From positions 1 through 64,000 of the forward strand of contig CAVTZH010000001.1 in NCBI GenBank assembly GCA_963739175.1: a DNA stretch of 64,000 nt. Reading direction: 5' to 3'. Both the position numbers and the translations under genes were made by a program. Shown piece after piece: positions 8,591 through 16,479 of the stretch. Each line of letters starts with the position of its first letter. Positions within the stretch are counted from its first letter, which is position 1. This stretch comes from VAZQ01 sp963739175 (GTDB taxonomy: Bacteria; Pseudomonadota; Alphaproteobacteria; Rhizobiales; Xanthobacteraceae). A model generated the notes under the pieces. That model ran no database searches, was not told where the DNA came from, and worked only from the letters and a program-made list of their open reading frames with translations.

Positions 8591-8616
8591 GGAACCACCA
8601 CCAGCCGGACGCCGTT
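8591..8616 (+). promoter_or_regulatory. sigma-EcfG-type promoter, GGAAC-N17-CGTT
   Basis: An exact consensus match 24 bases upstream of the YihY/BrkB start codon, a distance that gives a leader of about 18 nt containing the ribosome-binding region. This is one of the best-placed matches in the window. Confidence 0.7.
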
Positions 8617-8640
8617 CACGTAGAGATTGGCGAGACCCGG

Positions 8641-9513
8641 ATGATTTCCGAAACCTGGAAAATGCTGAAAGACACGATCCTCGCATTCATTGAGGATGAG
8701 GCGTTGAGCCGTGGCGCTGCAATTGCCTTTTACACGGTTACCTCAATCGCTCCGGTCTTGTTGATCGTTATCGCGGTCGCAGGATTGGCGTTTGGACGTG
8801 ATGCCGCCCAGAACGCGATCACAACCCAGCTCACTGGCCTGATGGGCCAGCAAACCGCGGACGTCATTCAATCCGCTATTGCGAGCGCCAGCCACACATC
8901 ATCCGGCGTGTGGGCGACGATAATCGGCATTGTCGCGCTCATCCTTACCGCCTCCGGGGTCTTCGGCGAAATGCAAACTGCGCTGAATGCAATCTGGAAA
9001 GCCAAGCCCCAGGGAACGACGGTTTCTCGCTTAATTCGCGCCCGGGCTGCGAGTCTGGGACTAGTCGCGACACTCGGATTTCTTCTCATGGTGTCCCTTG
9101 TGGTGAGCACCGGACTAACCGCCTTTGGGGACTACTTGGATTCGCTTCTCCCATTCGGAAAGGCCGTTCTTACCGTGCTAAACGGGCTAGTTTCTATCCT
9201 GCTGATCTCGTTGCTTTTCGCCGCGATTTATAAGGTCCTGCCCGACCGAAAAATCGAATGGCGAGACGTAGCCGTCGGCGCTCTGGTTACTGCGATACTG
9301 TTCACGGTCGGCAAATCGCTTATTAGCTGGTATCTGGGAAGCAGCGCAGTTTCTTCCAGCTTTGGTGCTGCGGGAGGACTGATCGTGCTGTTGTTGTGGG
9401 TCTACTATTCAGCCCAGATCTTTTTGATGGGAGCCGAATTTACCAAAGTTTTTTCTCTCAGGCACGGCAGCAAGCAAGCTGAGACTGATGGTGTCCTACA
9501 AACTCAGCGCTAG
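8641..9513 (+). CDS. YihY/virulence factor BrkB family membrane protein
   Basis: Encodes 290 residues with six hydrophobic segments. It carries the family signature near the start (ALSRGAAIAFYTVTSIAPVLL; the A-x-S-x-F-x-S-x-P-x2 pattern) and the C-terminal block GGLIVLLLWVYYSAQIFLMGAEFT, in which the Y-Y-x-x-Q/A-I-x-L-x-G-A-E motif is diagnostic. Members were once called ribonuclease BN by mistake; they are inner-membrane proteins of uncertain, possibly transport, function. The sigma-EcfG promoter just upstream suggests general-stress expression. Confidence 0.9.
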   Translation: MISETWKMLKDTILAFIEDEALSRGAAIAFYTVTSIAPVLLIVIAVAGLAFGRDAAQNAITTQLTGLMGQQTADVIQSAIASASHTSSGVWATIIGIVALILTASGVFGEMQTALNAIWKAKPQGTTVSRLIRARAASLGLVATLGFLLMVSLVVSTGLTAFGDYLDSLLPFGKAVLTVLNGLVSILLISLLFAAIYKVLPDRKIEWRDVAVGALVTAILFTVGKSLISWYLGSSAVSSSFGAAGGLIVLLLWVYYSAQIFLMGAEFTKVFSLRHGSKQAETDGVLQTQR

Positions 9514-9528
9514 CTCGAGGGAGCGTGC

Positions 9529-10668
9529 TTACTTGGACCCGATTAGCCATTCACGCCAAACCGTCAGTAGTGCTGCCATCAAGACCGGTCCCAGAAAGAG
9601 ACCCACAAGGCCGAACGATGCCAGGCCTCCGAAGACTCCGACGAGTGCAAACAGGAAGGGCAGTCGCGCGGCTCCTCCGACCAGTGCCGGCCAAACAAAA
9701 TGGTCGCCGATCAACATAATCGCCGCGCCCCATCCAAAGACGGCGAGAGCAGCCCAAGCACTCCCACCTGCCAGCACAAGCGTGGCGGCTGCCGCCGTAA
9801 AAGCTGCCCAGGCTCCGAAAGGCAACATCGCGAATGCGATGGTAAGAAACGTGAAAAGCACAGCGCTTGGAACGCCGGCGATACCATAACCGATTCCGAT
9901 CAAGAGCCCTTCCGAGAGAGCTACGACGATTGTGCCGTTCATTGTCCCGCGCGTCGCCGAGACCATCTTGCTTGCGAGCCGCTCGCCGGGATCGCCAAAA
10001 ATACGATCTGCGGTGTCCAACACACGTCGGGTGATCCAAAATCCGTGGCGTAGCATTACAAACAACGCAATCAGTGACACAAAAAACATGAACGATCGTT
10101 GGACGAGCTGGCCGCCGATCGTTCTTATCCAACCGGCCGAATTCTCCGCATTGAAAGTCTCCAACCACGTTGCAGCCATCTTGGGGTCGCTAAGATTTTC
10201 CCGCCACCATTCTGTGATTGCGCTTGCCGCGATTGGGAGTTGTATAGCCCACTCGGGGACCGGGATGCCTTGCTCACGCGCGCTGGCGATCCAGCTGAGC
10301 AAGAAGCCGCTTTGCTGAGCTATCTGGTACGTTGCAAGAGCTAACGGCAGGAATATCGTGAGCCCGACAGCGAGCGTGAACACGAGCGCAGCGACGGGAG
10401 AGGCAGTTTCATTCGAAAACCGCGAGGAAAAGCGCTCGTACAGTGGCCAAGTAGTGATCGCAAAGATGCCGGCCCATATCAGTGCCGGGAGAAATTCTGC
10501 CGCTACCCACAAGCACCCCGCAACAAGCGCAACGGCAAGCGCCGACCGCGCAGCAAGCCTAGCTCCGGCGTGCGAAGGCAACGGCTCATGGACGTCTTTC
10601 GTGTCAACTTCCACGCCGCCGCCGGCTGCAACGCGACCTGCAATTGCCCTTTTTAGCTGACGTGCCAT
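9529..10668 (-). CDS. AI-2E family transporter (PerM/UPF0118)
   Basis: Encodes 379 residues. After about 40 polar residues come paired hydrophobic segments, a central soluble region (about 110-190) and a C-terminal membrane core with the Gly-rich family motifs (ALSEGLLIGIGYGIAGVPSAVLF, MLPFGAWAAF, GLFLGPVLMAALLTVWREW). The GP-x-x-A near the end is characteristic of the YdiK/PerM group of AI-2E exporters and ion/proton antiporters. Its start overlaps the end of the DUF1206 gene by 16 nt, so the two form an operon. The substrate cannot be told from sequence. Confidence 0.88.
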   Translation of the reverse strand: MARQLKRAIAGRVAAGGGVEVDTKDVHEPLPSHAGARLAARSALAVALVAGCLWVAAEFLPALIWAGIFAITTWPLYERFSSRFSNETASPVAALVFTLAVGLTIFLPLALATYQIAQQSGFLLSWIASAREQGIPVPEWAIQLPIAASAITEWWRENLSDPKMAATWLETFNAENSAGWIRTIGGQLVQRSFMFFVSLIALFVMLRHGFWITRRVLDTADRIFGDPGERLASKMVSATRGTMNGTIVVALSEGLLIGIGYGIAGVPSAVLFTFLTIAFAMLPFGAWAAFTAAAATLVLAGGSAWAALAVFGWGAAIMLIGDHFVWPALVGGAARLPFLFALVGVFGGLASFGLVGLFLGPVLMAALLTVWREWLIGSK

Positions 10669-11495
10669 GAGGGCCTTCCGGTCTCGTCAGCTGGAATGCG
10701 CCGGAAAAGCGCTTCGCTCAGTCCGAATGCACCGAATGAGAGCAGACCCGCAGCCGTGATCCCGAGGAGCACGGCGCCGTACTGCAAGTTCTGGATCGAC
10801 CGGAGCGTCCCGGCAACGCCAGTCGCTTCGTTGGCATTCGCATAGAGAGCGGCGAAAAAGACGAACAACCCGATCATAGTGAATACCAAGGCCCTCGCGA
10901 GATAGCCGACCACTCCCAGCGCCGCGACTATCCGTTTCTGGTCTGAGGGTAGTGAAATCCGATCAGCAAATTCCGCTCTCACACCAGCAACCGCCGTCCC
11001 GACGCCGGTCCCGATAATTGCCAGTGCAACCGCTCCAACTAGCCATTGGCCCCAGGACCAAGCCAACAGCCGGGCCGTCCAATCCCGCGCGGCGGCATCT
11101 CCACTGACTGTTTGCAATCCAACGAGCACGGACATGGCAACGCCACCGAACGCCAAGTAGAACAGTCCGGCGAACCCATACACGGCGCGTTTGCAGCAGC
11201 CCGTAAACGTCCGGCCGCAACGGTCGGCGTCAAGCACGGCCTGGAATAGCCGCCAAGCGGCAAAGCAAAACAGGCCAATCGCGATACACAAAAGCAATAC
11301 GCTACCGAAGGGCTTCGCCAAGAGGACCCGGAAAGCATCATGGCTGTCCAAAGGACGAGTTGCACCCCACGCGGCCACGGCACAAAAGTATCCGAGAATT
11401 AGAAAAACCGTTCCGCGAGAAGCATAACCCAGCCTCGCCAACCATTCGAATTTCTCTGCATTGATCTGCACGGTGACCGAATCCAATTGAATCAA
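10653..11495 (-). CDS. DUF1206 domain membrane protein
   Basis: Encodes 280 residues built from three repeats of a two-helix hairpin unit, each starting with a pattern like WLARLGYASRGTVFLILGY / RAVYGFAGLFYLAFGGVAM / VVGYLARALVFTMIGLF. This three-fold repeat of G-x-x-A-R-G/A is the hallmark of DUF1206. It heads a two-gene operon with the AI-2E permease. A near-consensus sigma-EcfG promoter (AGAAC-N17-CGTT, 11534-11559) lies about 40 bases upstream. Function unknown. Confidence 0.85.
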   Translation of the reverse strand: MIQLDSVTVQINAEKFEWLARLGYASRGTVFLILGYFCAVAAWGATRPLDSHDAFRVLLAKPFGSVLLLCIAIGLFCFAAWRLFQAVLDADRCGRTFTGCCKRAVYGFAGLFYLAFGGVAMSVLVGLQTVSGDAAARDWTARLLAWSWGQWLVGAVALAIIGTGVGTAVAGVRAEFADRISLPSDQKRIVAALGVVGYLARALVFTMIGLFVFFAALYANANEATGVAGTLRSIQNLQYGAVLLGITAAGLLSFGAFGLSEALFRRIPADETGRPSWHVS

Positions 11496-11533
11496 ATTCC
11501 ACGATCAACTGACGGAGGAGAGGCACCGGTCGT

Positions 11534-11559
11534 AACGCTGGCCGGGGAACTGCGGTTCT
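11534..11559 (-). promoter_or_regulatory. Weak sigma-EcfG-like promoter, AGAAC-N17-CGTT
   Basis: On the minus strand the -10 is perfect and the -35 differs in its first base. The position upstream of the DUF1206/AI-2E operon fits, but a single site of this quality could arise by chance. Confidence 0.35.
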
Positions 11560-11666
11560 TGAAGGGCGTGCCCAACGTCAACAGCGTCGCGGGTCCTCCA
11601 AGAGTTGAAGGGCAAGTTGCGATTCGATTGGAACCCCGTCGCTTCTTAGCAATCAAGAGCGTAAGC

Positions 11667-11969
11667 TCACCACCGACCACCGCCGCCCCAACCCCAAGTA
11701 CCTTCCTGCTGTTGCTGACGGGTGCCCCTGCTTTGGCGACCACCGCGATAGTTCGGGTTAGGCACGCACGAGCCGTCCGAGCCGTAGACGCTCGAGAAGT
11801 TGCATTGTTGGAAGTTATGATACGTGCAGTCCCAGGTTCCGCGGCCCATTGGGCCGTCGCGCAAGCACCAGGGATTACGGCCGCTGCTTACTTGCGCTTC
11901 CGCCGACGGCATCTGAACCACGGTCGCCGCCATCGCAAGCACAAGACCGGCCAAAATCGTTCGCTTCAT
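11667..11969 (-). CDS. DUF3551 family exported protein
   Basis: Encodes 100 residues from the ATG at 11969 (MKRTILAGLVLAM), which gives a proper signal peptide ending at AEA. The frame extends to 12017 but that adds nothing signal-like. The mature part has the DUF3551 pattern: NPWCLRD, then W-x-C, QQCNFSS, G-S-C-x-x-NPNY, with three Cys. The C-terminus is Gln/Gly/Trp-rich. These are short secreted or periplasmic proteins of Bradyrhizobium and relatives with no known role. A sigma-EcfG-like promoter (12000-12024) sits about 30 bases upstream. Confidence 0.8.
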   Translation of the reverse strand: MKRTILAGLVLAMAATVVQMPSAEAQVSSGRNPWCLRDGPMGRGTWDCTYHNFQQCNFSSVYGSDGSCVPNPNYRGGRQSRGTRQQQQEGTWGWGGGGRW

Positions 11970-11999
11970 TGCAAAGCTCCTATCGGGTTGTACGTCGTA

Positions 12000-12024
12000 A
12001 ACCGCTGCGAAGACCAAGTGTTCC
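12000..12024 (-). promoter_or_regulatory. sigma-EcfG-type promoter, GGAAC-N16-GGTT
   Basis: On the minus strand GGAAC (12024-12020) and GGTT (12003-12000) are 16 bases apart, pointing into the DUF3551 gene with a leader of about 24 nt. Confidence 0.55.
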
Positions 12025-12130
12025 CGGGCCCTGCAAGCCGTCCCGTGTTGTCGGTTACTGTGAACGGCGGACTAATCTCAGACAGAGGAGATTTGCATAG
12101 CGACGTTCAGGAAAGCGCGCCACGGCGTAC

Positions 12131-12164
12131 AAGGAAAAGCCCTCCGCCGAGGGACGAAGGGCTT
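12131..12164 (-). terminator. Rho-independent terminator
   Basis: Read on the minus strand, AAGCCCT pairs with AGGGCTT across a 14-base loop and is followed by TTTTCCTT. It lies downstream of the 58-residue gene at 12253-12429. Confidence 0.65.
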
Positions 12165-12252
12165 CCTCAACGAGGGCCGGTATCCACCTGGCGCCCTCGT
12201 TGAGCGCTGACACGGCGTCGGCCATGCGGGTGCCGAGGCGGGCCAGCACTGC

Positions 12253-12429
12253 TTATTCGTGATCTTCGAGCTGGTCCTTGCGGTAGAGCAACTTAAAGAG
12301 CCGGTCCCGGGCGCTGCGCGCCTGCGACTTCTGCCGGGACCGCCCAAGCTCCGCTATTCGTTTTTGCTCTTGCACAATGGACAGTTTGACCTCTGCTAGC
12401 TCGTCCTTCTGGACCTCTTTTGCTTCCAT
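12253..12429 (-). CDS. Small coiled-coil protein, 58 aa
   Basis: Starts at the ATG at 12429 (MEAKEVQKDELAEVK) and ends at a TAA. The product is one long charged helix with heptad-like hydrophobic spacing and a basic middle (RSRQKSQARSARDR). It is flanked by its own signals: an exact sigma-EcfG promoter about 100 bases upstream (12532-12556) and a terminator downstream (12131-12164). This makes it a convincing single-gene transcript although its function is unknown. Confidence 0.6.
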   Translation of the reverse strand: MEAKEVQKDELAEVKLSIVQEQKRIAELGRSRQKSQARSARDRLFKLLYRKDQLEDHE

Positions 12430-12531
12430 CTCAGAACCAATCACAAAGGGAGGTCCGAGGTCCCGCACAAGTCGCACCGACCCTCACGATCCAACCGCGC
12501 CAGGTCCGGACGACGACCCGCCTAGTGGACA

Positions 12532-12556
12532 AACGCCGCCCACAACCCCCCGTTCC
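12532..12556 (-). promoter_or_regulatory. sigma-EcfG-type promoter, GGAAC-N16-CGTT
   Basis: Exact consensus on the minus strand (GGAAC at 12556-12552, CGTT at 12535-12532), directed at the 58-residue coiled-coil gene. The ferritin-like gene on the other side runs the opposite way and shows no comparable match. Confidence 0.65.
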
Positions 12557-12733
12557 TTATGAGAAAAAACCTTTTGCCCGATAACCTGCGTTAAAGACAG
12601 CGAACCAGCGCGAAGCGTTTCAAAGCTCCGCAGGCGCCAGCCAGCTTCGCCCCTCGGGAGCGAACGATCAGGGGAACATTCGCGATGCTGGCGAATTTGC
12701 CGGGCACTACTTCCCCAACCAGAGGTTTTCCCA

Positions 12734-13261
12734 ATGGCCAAGAAATCCCGTTCGCAACAGCAGGAAAAGCAGCTTGACGAGCTCTTCGTCGAGACACTGA
12801 AAGACATCTACTACGCTGAGAAGAAGTTGGCCACGACACTGCCGAAGTTGGCCAAGGCCGCGCAGTCAGATGAGCTCGCTGCAGCATTCGAAAAGCATGC
12901 CGAGGAGACTGAAGGTCAGATCGAACGCCTCGAAGAAGTCTTCGCCATGTGCGACGAGACCCCGAAGGGCAAGACCTGCGACGCCATAAACGGGCTCATC
13001 GACGAGGGCAAGGAAATCATGAGCGACTTCAAGAACTCACCGGCTCATGACGCGGGGCTCCTCGCCGCCGCTCAGGCGGTAGAGCACTACGAGATCTCCC
13101 GCTATGGGACCCTCATTGAATGGGCCAAGAAGCTTGGCATGCGCGACGCGGCCGCCCTTCTTAATGAGACGCTCGCGGAAGAGAAGAAGACGGACCAGGA
13201 CCTGACAAAGCTCGCCACGTCGATCGTGAACGACATGGCCGAACCGGCGCAGGCGGCGTAA
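12734..13261 (+). CDS. Ferritin-like YciE/YciF (DUF892) stress protein
   Basis: Encodes 175 residues forming a four-helix ferritin-like bundle. Family motifs are plain: DIYYAEKKLATTLPKLAK, the metal-ligand helix HAEETEGQIERLEEVF, then HYEISRYGTLIEWAKKLG and the last helix TLAEEKKTDQDL, whose Glu/His residues (E-x2-H in helices 2 and 4) are the expected di-iron ligands. Members are cytosolic and induced by general stress, desiccation or osmotic shock. A 27-residue membrane peptide gene and a terminator follow, probably on the same transcript. Confidence 0.92.
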   Translation: MAKKSRSQQQEKQLDELFVETLKDIYYAEKKLATTLPKLAKAAQSDELAAAFEKHAEETEGQIERLEEVFAMCDETPKGKTCDAINGLIDEGKEIMSDFKNSPAHDAGLLAAAQAVEHYEISRYGTLIEWAKKLGMRDAAALLNETLAEEKKTDQDLTKLATSIVNDMAEPAQAA

Positions 13262-13314
13262 GGAACTTTTTTGAAGCCCCAGTGGTTGTCTCTTCGAATA
13301 CAGGAGAATGCACA

Positions 13315-13398
13315 ATGGGCTTAGGAAAAGGTGCGCTGCTCTGGCTTATCGGCATTCCGATTCCGATCATCATTCTACTGATGCTGTTTCTTCGGTAA
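13315..13398 (+). CDS. Tiny membrane peptide, 27 aa
   Basis: An ATG preceded by AGGAGA opens a 27-codon frame, MGLGKGALLWLIGIPIPIII then a further hydrophobic stretch ending LFLR and TAA. It is one membrane-spanning helix with a short Gly/Lys N-terminus and Arg C-terminus. It lies 53 bases after the ferritin-like gene and 45 bases before a strong terminator, so it is probably cotranscribed with it. Similar tiny peptides are common in rhizobia but carry no known function. Confidence 0.6.
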   Translation: MGLGKGALLWLIGIPIPIIILLMLFLR

Positions 13399-13442
13399 GG
13401 TCGTCGGGTACAGCTCCTCGGAGCTCCTGATGGCATGAAGAG

Positions 13443-13468
13443 CCCCGGTCGCAAGACCGGGGTTTCTT
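13443..13468 (+). terminator. Strong Rho-independent terminator
   Basis: A perfect 8-bp stem (CCCCGGTC / GACCGGGG) with a GCAA tetraloop, followed by TTTCTT, ends the DUF892/tiny-peptide transcript. Confidence 0.85.
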
Positions 13469-13506
13469 CGTTTGGAGCTAATGGCTTCTAGGCGCGTTGT
13501 CACCGC

Positions 13507-13614
13507 ATGAAGCAGCACCGGCCAGAGCTCGAAGGGATGGATCCCACCATACTCCTTGTAGCTCCCCTTATTCTCGTAACGGTGCTGCTAATCGTCATTC
13601 GAGCGCTAACCTAA
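13507..13614 (+). CDS. Possible small membrane peptide, 35 aa
   Basis: Frame MKQHRPELEGMDPTILLVAP, then a hydrophobic stretch ending in a single basic-flanked anchor (VIRALT) and TAA. One membrane segment covers residues about 14-30. The ribosome-binding site is weak; Met11 is preceded by GAAGGG but too closely. It lies just beyond the ferritin-like operon's terminator. Confidence 0.35.
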   Translation: MKQHRPELEGMDPTILLVAPLILVTVLLIVIRALT

Positions 13615-13797
13615 CAGGGCACGGTTGTCGGTTGATTTGCTTTTCGGGATAGTCGGTGCCGCCAGAAACAGCCCGCGCGGATTCGTTCTGCGTTTTTGAC
13701 GGGCAGATGATCAAGAATAGTCAAACGCATCAGCGGCCTTCTGTGAGTCAGCAGGGGTAAGGGCGCCTGGAGGCCGCCTTTGGCCCAAAGCGGAGAT

Positions 13798-14283
13798 TCA
13801 AGCCCGCACTGCAATGTGCGAGTCGGGCACCGTCGCGCGTTTACGCAGAACCCGCGACCCGCGTGCCGTAAACTTCAGCTGCTGTCCCCGAGTTGGTCGA
13901 CCGGAATAGTTATCTCGCAAGCGGGGGTTCCAGTCGAATCGCAACTTGCCCTTCAGTTCGTGGATGACCCGGTCGACCACCCGTGTCCCGAAGCCTTGAC
14001 GCTGGGGCGGCCTGACGGGGGGACCATCGCTCTCAGACCAGCGGATCACAAGATGCGTCTCTCCGCGCGACCACTCAACTCGAATCTGGCCCGATGGAAT
14101 GGACAGAGCTCCGTACTTGACCGCGTTGGTCGCCAACTCGTGCAGAACCATCGCAATCGTCTGCGCCAAGTGAGGTTGCAAGACAAGTGTAGGACCGATG
14201 ATATCAGCGCGCCCTGTCCCCCATGCGCCTATCGCGAGCGTGGCATTCAGCTCCCCGGTGTAACCACAAGTCGCCACCTCCAA
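13798..14283 (-). pseudogene. HWE-family sensor histidine kinase, truncated and frameshifted
   Basis: The frame holds only the ATP-binding end of an HWE/HisKA_2 kinase: N-box HELATNAVKYGALS, the family pattern VEWSRGETHLVIRWSESDGPPV, and G-box QGFGTRVVDRVI. A stop precedes it directly, so the sensor and dimerisation parts are missing. The C-terminus runs on in the wrong frame; removing one C from a CCCCC run near 13918 restores ACEITIPVDQLGDSS and a stop. HWE kinases commonly signal to the PhyR/EcfG stress system, which fits this neighbourhood, but this copy cannot be functional as it stands. Confidence 0.75.
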
Positions 14284-14496
14284 TCAGGGGCGTATGATCT
14301 GAAAAATTTCTATTAGAAGTCCCGCACCGCCCGCTCTATCCACGAAGCATAGCTGCTGGTCATGTGTTCCCGAACTCGATTCAGGACAATGTGTAAGCCT
14401 GCACCTTATGGGTGCCTGTCTGAACCACTCCGAAATACATCGCCTACCGTGAGGACGGGACCTGCCGGCGGGGCTTTCTTGTGCGCATAGAGCATA

Positions 14497-14526
14497 GAAA
14501 AGGCCCCGCCGTGTGGCGACGGGGCC
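14497..14526 (-). terminator. Rho-independent terminator
   Basis: On the minus strand GGCCCCG pairs with CGGGGCC, followed by TTTTC. It is the second of two tandem terminators downstream of the gene pair 15301-14725. Confidence 0.6.
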
Positions 14527-14616
14527 TGAGTATCACGACTAGCAGATGTGCCCACCGAGGTGGGCAGGCCAATCCGAGCACACTGCCGATGGAACAGCAA
14601 CGACGATCTGGGTCGA

Positions 14617-14645
14617 TGAAAAGGCCCGCCGTCCGTGGCGGGGCC
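14617..14645 (-). terminator. Rho-independent terminator
   Basis: On the minus strand GGCCCCGCC pairs with GGCGGGCC, followed by TTTTCATC. It lies about 80 bases after the 76-residue gene. A third palindrome, TGCCCACC/GGTGGGCA, lies between the two terminators; the stretch 14284-14724 has no gene. Confidence 0.6.
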
Positions 14646-14724
14646 AACGGGCGCCCCATGGCAGCACAAGTCCGCTCAGCTGACAATGCCGCGCCCGCGG
14701 ACCGAGCCGGGTCATCCATGCGGG

Positions 14725-14955
14725 TCAACTCTCAAGATCGTAGATCCCGTTTAATTTTTGCACTACTTCATCGACGCGCTTCTGAAGGTCGCGAGTAGCC
14801 CCCTCCTCGGCGTATACTTTGGCTTGCCAACCAGACACCTTCGGATAAACGGCGATCCGCAATTTCGGCTGAGCCAACTGGCTGCGGATGAGCTTGGCAA
14901 GTTCGACGGCGCTTTTCTCTATTTTAGCCACTTCGGCCGAACTCTCACAATGCAT
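14725..14955 (-). CDS. Hypothetical protein, 76 aa
   Basis: Start chosen at the ATG at 14955 (MHCESSAEVAKIEKSAVE), which overlaps the end of the upstream gene by 11 nt; upstream extension gives only an Arg-rich tail. The protein has an N-terminal helix (KSAVELAKLIRSQL), a beta hairpin (LRIAVYPKVSGWQAKVYAEE) and a C-terminal helix. No family recognised. It ends an operon of two, followed by tandem terminators. Confidence 0.55.
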   Translation of the reverse strand: MHCESSAEVAKIEKSAVELAKLIRSQLAQPKLRIAVYPKVSGWQAKVYAEEGATRDLQKRVDEVVQKLNGIYDLES

Positions 14956-15301
14956 TCTCCGCAAATAGCGCAGTCTCTTCCCCGACTTGAGACGCAACGA
15001 AGTAATGCGTTGCGTCGGGCAGAGCGACCCCGCGTCCCGGCGCGCGCCTTAGCACTTCCCAGGCGATCTCCTCCGAGACGTCTGCGGACCAACCTTCGGC
15101 GGTGTTGAACGCGACGACGCGGACCGGCTTTTTGTATTCCCCGTCGAGCATGTTCTTGATGACTGTTTCGCGGTCGCACTTTTCCTCGTCGGCTTCCAGA
15201 TAGGCGCGGCCGATGGGACCGAAGTCGTCGAGGACCAGATAGACCGTGACGTCGAAAAGGGACGACGCCGGCACGAGGGCGGGACCAGATGTAGAACGCA
15301 T
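14945..15301 (-). CDS. Hypothetical protein, 118 aa
   Basis: Start set at the ATG at 15301 (MRSTSGPALVPASS), since the upstream frame is compositionally poor. The conserved-looking core (YLVLDDFGPIGRAYLEADEEKCDRETV, followed by VVAFNTAEGWSADVSEEIA) has an alternating strand/helix pattern seen in many rhizobial short proteins of unknown role. Upstream lies a weak match to sigma-EcfG (GGAAC-N16-AGTT, 15356-15332). It is the first gene of a two-gene operon. Confidence 0.6.
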   Translation of the reverse strand: MRSTSGPALVPASSLFDVTVYLVLDDFGPIGRAYLEADEEKCDRETVIKNMLDGEYKKPVRVVAFNTAEGWSADVSEEIAWEVLRRAPGRGVALPDATHYFVASQVGEETALFAENAL

Positions 15302-15468
15302 GACCGTTACTCGACCACAAAACCGCGAATCAACTCCAGGACGACGACAACGTTCCGCAGAGGCGTAGCGGTGCGAGCCATTGCATAAAATCCGTCGCCG
15401 GTCGGTGAGACCCACAATCCCTAGCGGCTTCCCGCCGAAGATCGACTTCCCTTAAGCTGGGAGCAGCC

Positions 15469-15912
15469 ATGGCCACGCCCCCTCGCCCAACCAATTTTGA
15501 CTATCTCGACCCGGACGCGCCGCGAACGAAACGCATTATCGAAGCCGCGCTCACCGTGAATGTGCCGTGGCATGAAGAGCACGCGCCGACCTTCCAGCCT
15601 TCGAAGGTCGCCGAGCTCGCGGAGCGCATCGACCAGCGCGCCCGGCAAGGTCTTACAGTTCATCTAAAGCCGGCGACCGCGCGCACCGTTGCGCTTACGA
15701 TGCGCCTACACGCAGAAGGCCACCCCGGACTGCACAACTCGCATCCGCATCATGTTGAGGATTGGACACAGGAGCCGCACACGGTCTTGGCCTACTGCAC
15801 GAATGCGACGCTCGCGATCGGCGCGTGGGAGGCGTATGCCCCGCAGCATCCGAACCGGCATTTGATCGCGACCTGGGGCGGCTGGATCACGCGCGGCAGC
15901 AAGCGGACATAA
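15469..15912 (+). CDS. Hypothetical protein, 147 aa
   Basis: Encodes 147 residues from MATPPRPTNFDYLDPDAPR. The middle (KVAELAERIDQRARQGLTVHLKPATARTVALTMRL) is helical with a beta turn; the C-terminal part is His/Trp-rich (HNSHPHHVEDW, YAPQHPNRHLIATWGGW). No signal peptide, no membrane segment and no recognised family. It is the first of several short plus-strand genes up to 17.9 kb. Confidence 0.5.
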   Translation: MATPPRPTNFDYLDPDAPRTKRIIEAALTVNVPWHEEHAPTFQPSKVAELAERIDQRARQGLTVHLKPATARTVALTMRLHAEGHPGLHNSHPHHVEDWTQEPHTVLAYCTNATLAIGAWEAYAPQHPNRHLIATWGGWITRGSKRT

Positions 15913-15947
15913 CCTAAGTTATCAACGCCCGTGTCCTGGCGCGCCAA

Positions 15948-15972
15948 GGAACCTTTAGTCGTCGTGCCCGTT
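15948..15972 (+). promoter_or_regulatory. sigma-EcfG-type promoter, GGAAC-N16-CGTT
   Basis: Exact consensus on the plus strand. Only seven bases separate the -10 from the ATG at 15980, so transcription would start at or beside the start codon, giving a leaderless mRNA. Confidence 0.6.
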
Positions 15973-15979
15973 TGTGCGC

Positions 15980-16222
15980 ATGACCCAAGCCCGGACTGCG
16001 ACCCTGTTGAAACAGATAAATGCCGCTCTCACGGAGCGGAATGATCGAATTCGTGACCGACGAAAGCGTCTTTCCAAGGCCGACTGCCGTGAGACGGCAG
16101 AATCTCTCAAGCGCGAGATCACCATTTTGGATGCTGATGTTGGGCTTCTCAAAATCCAGCAAAAGGCGCTGAAGCGAGGAATAATCCCCGACGAACTCGT
16201 TGATAAGAAAAAGTCGGCCTGA
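15980..16222 (+). CDS. Hypothetical coiled-coil protein, 80 aa
   Basis: MTQARTATLLKQINAALTER onward is a basic, helical protein with heptad spacing through most of its length; Met at 15980 is preferred over the in-frame GTG at 15974 because the sigma-EcfG -10 ends at 15972. No domain recognised. The next gene starts 15 bases downstream, so 15980-16671 may form a three-gene unit. Confidence 0.5.
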   Translation: MTQARTATLLKQINAALTERNDRIRDRRKRLSKADCRETAESLKREITILDADVGLLKIQQKALKRGIIPDELVDKKKSA

Positions 16223-16237
16223 ACAGCCCGGGTTACT

Positions 16238-16471
16238 ATGAGCAAACATGATTTAACCATCAAATGGCTGCGCAGACAGCGAAAGAACGCGGCTCAAGCT
16301 GTCCGCGACCTGCGGTCCGGGCAGCACATAGAATTTGACGGGAACGATGTCACTGACGAGTGGATAAAGCGATATGAGCAACTTATCGAACGTTACGGGC
16401 GGCTGATCGAAACCTATGAGGAACGGGATCGTGAGACCAAGTTGAGCGAGACCCTGAAGTTCACGGAGTAA
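16238..16471 (+). CDS. Hypothetical charged helical protein, 77 aa
   Basis: MSKHDLTIKWLRRQRKNAAQ begins a strongly charged protein with a central strand-like segment (GQHIEFDGNDVTDEW) and a C-terminal coiled-coil helix (YEQLIERYGRLIETYEERD). It is spaced 15 bases after the preceding gene and 8 bases before the next one. Function unknown. Confidence 0.5.
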   Translation: MSKHDLTIKWLRRQRKNAAQAVRDLRSGQHIEFDGNDVTDEWIKRYEQLIERYGRLIETYEERDRETKLSETLKFTE

Positions 16472-16479
16472 GCGACGCC

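Noticed and set aside
12055..12249. GTG-started 64-codon frame after the coiled-coil gene
   Set aside because: A clear Rho-independent terminator (12131-12164) lies inside it, so it is not expected to be translated as a gene.
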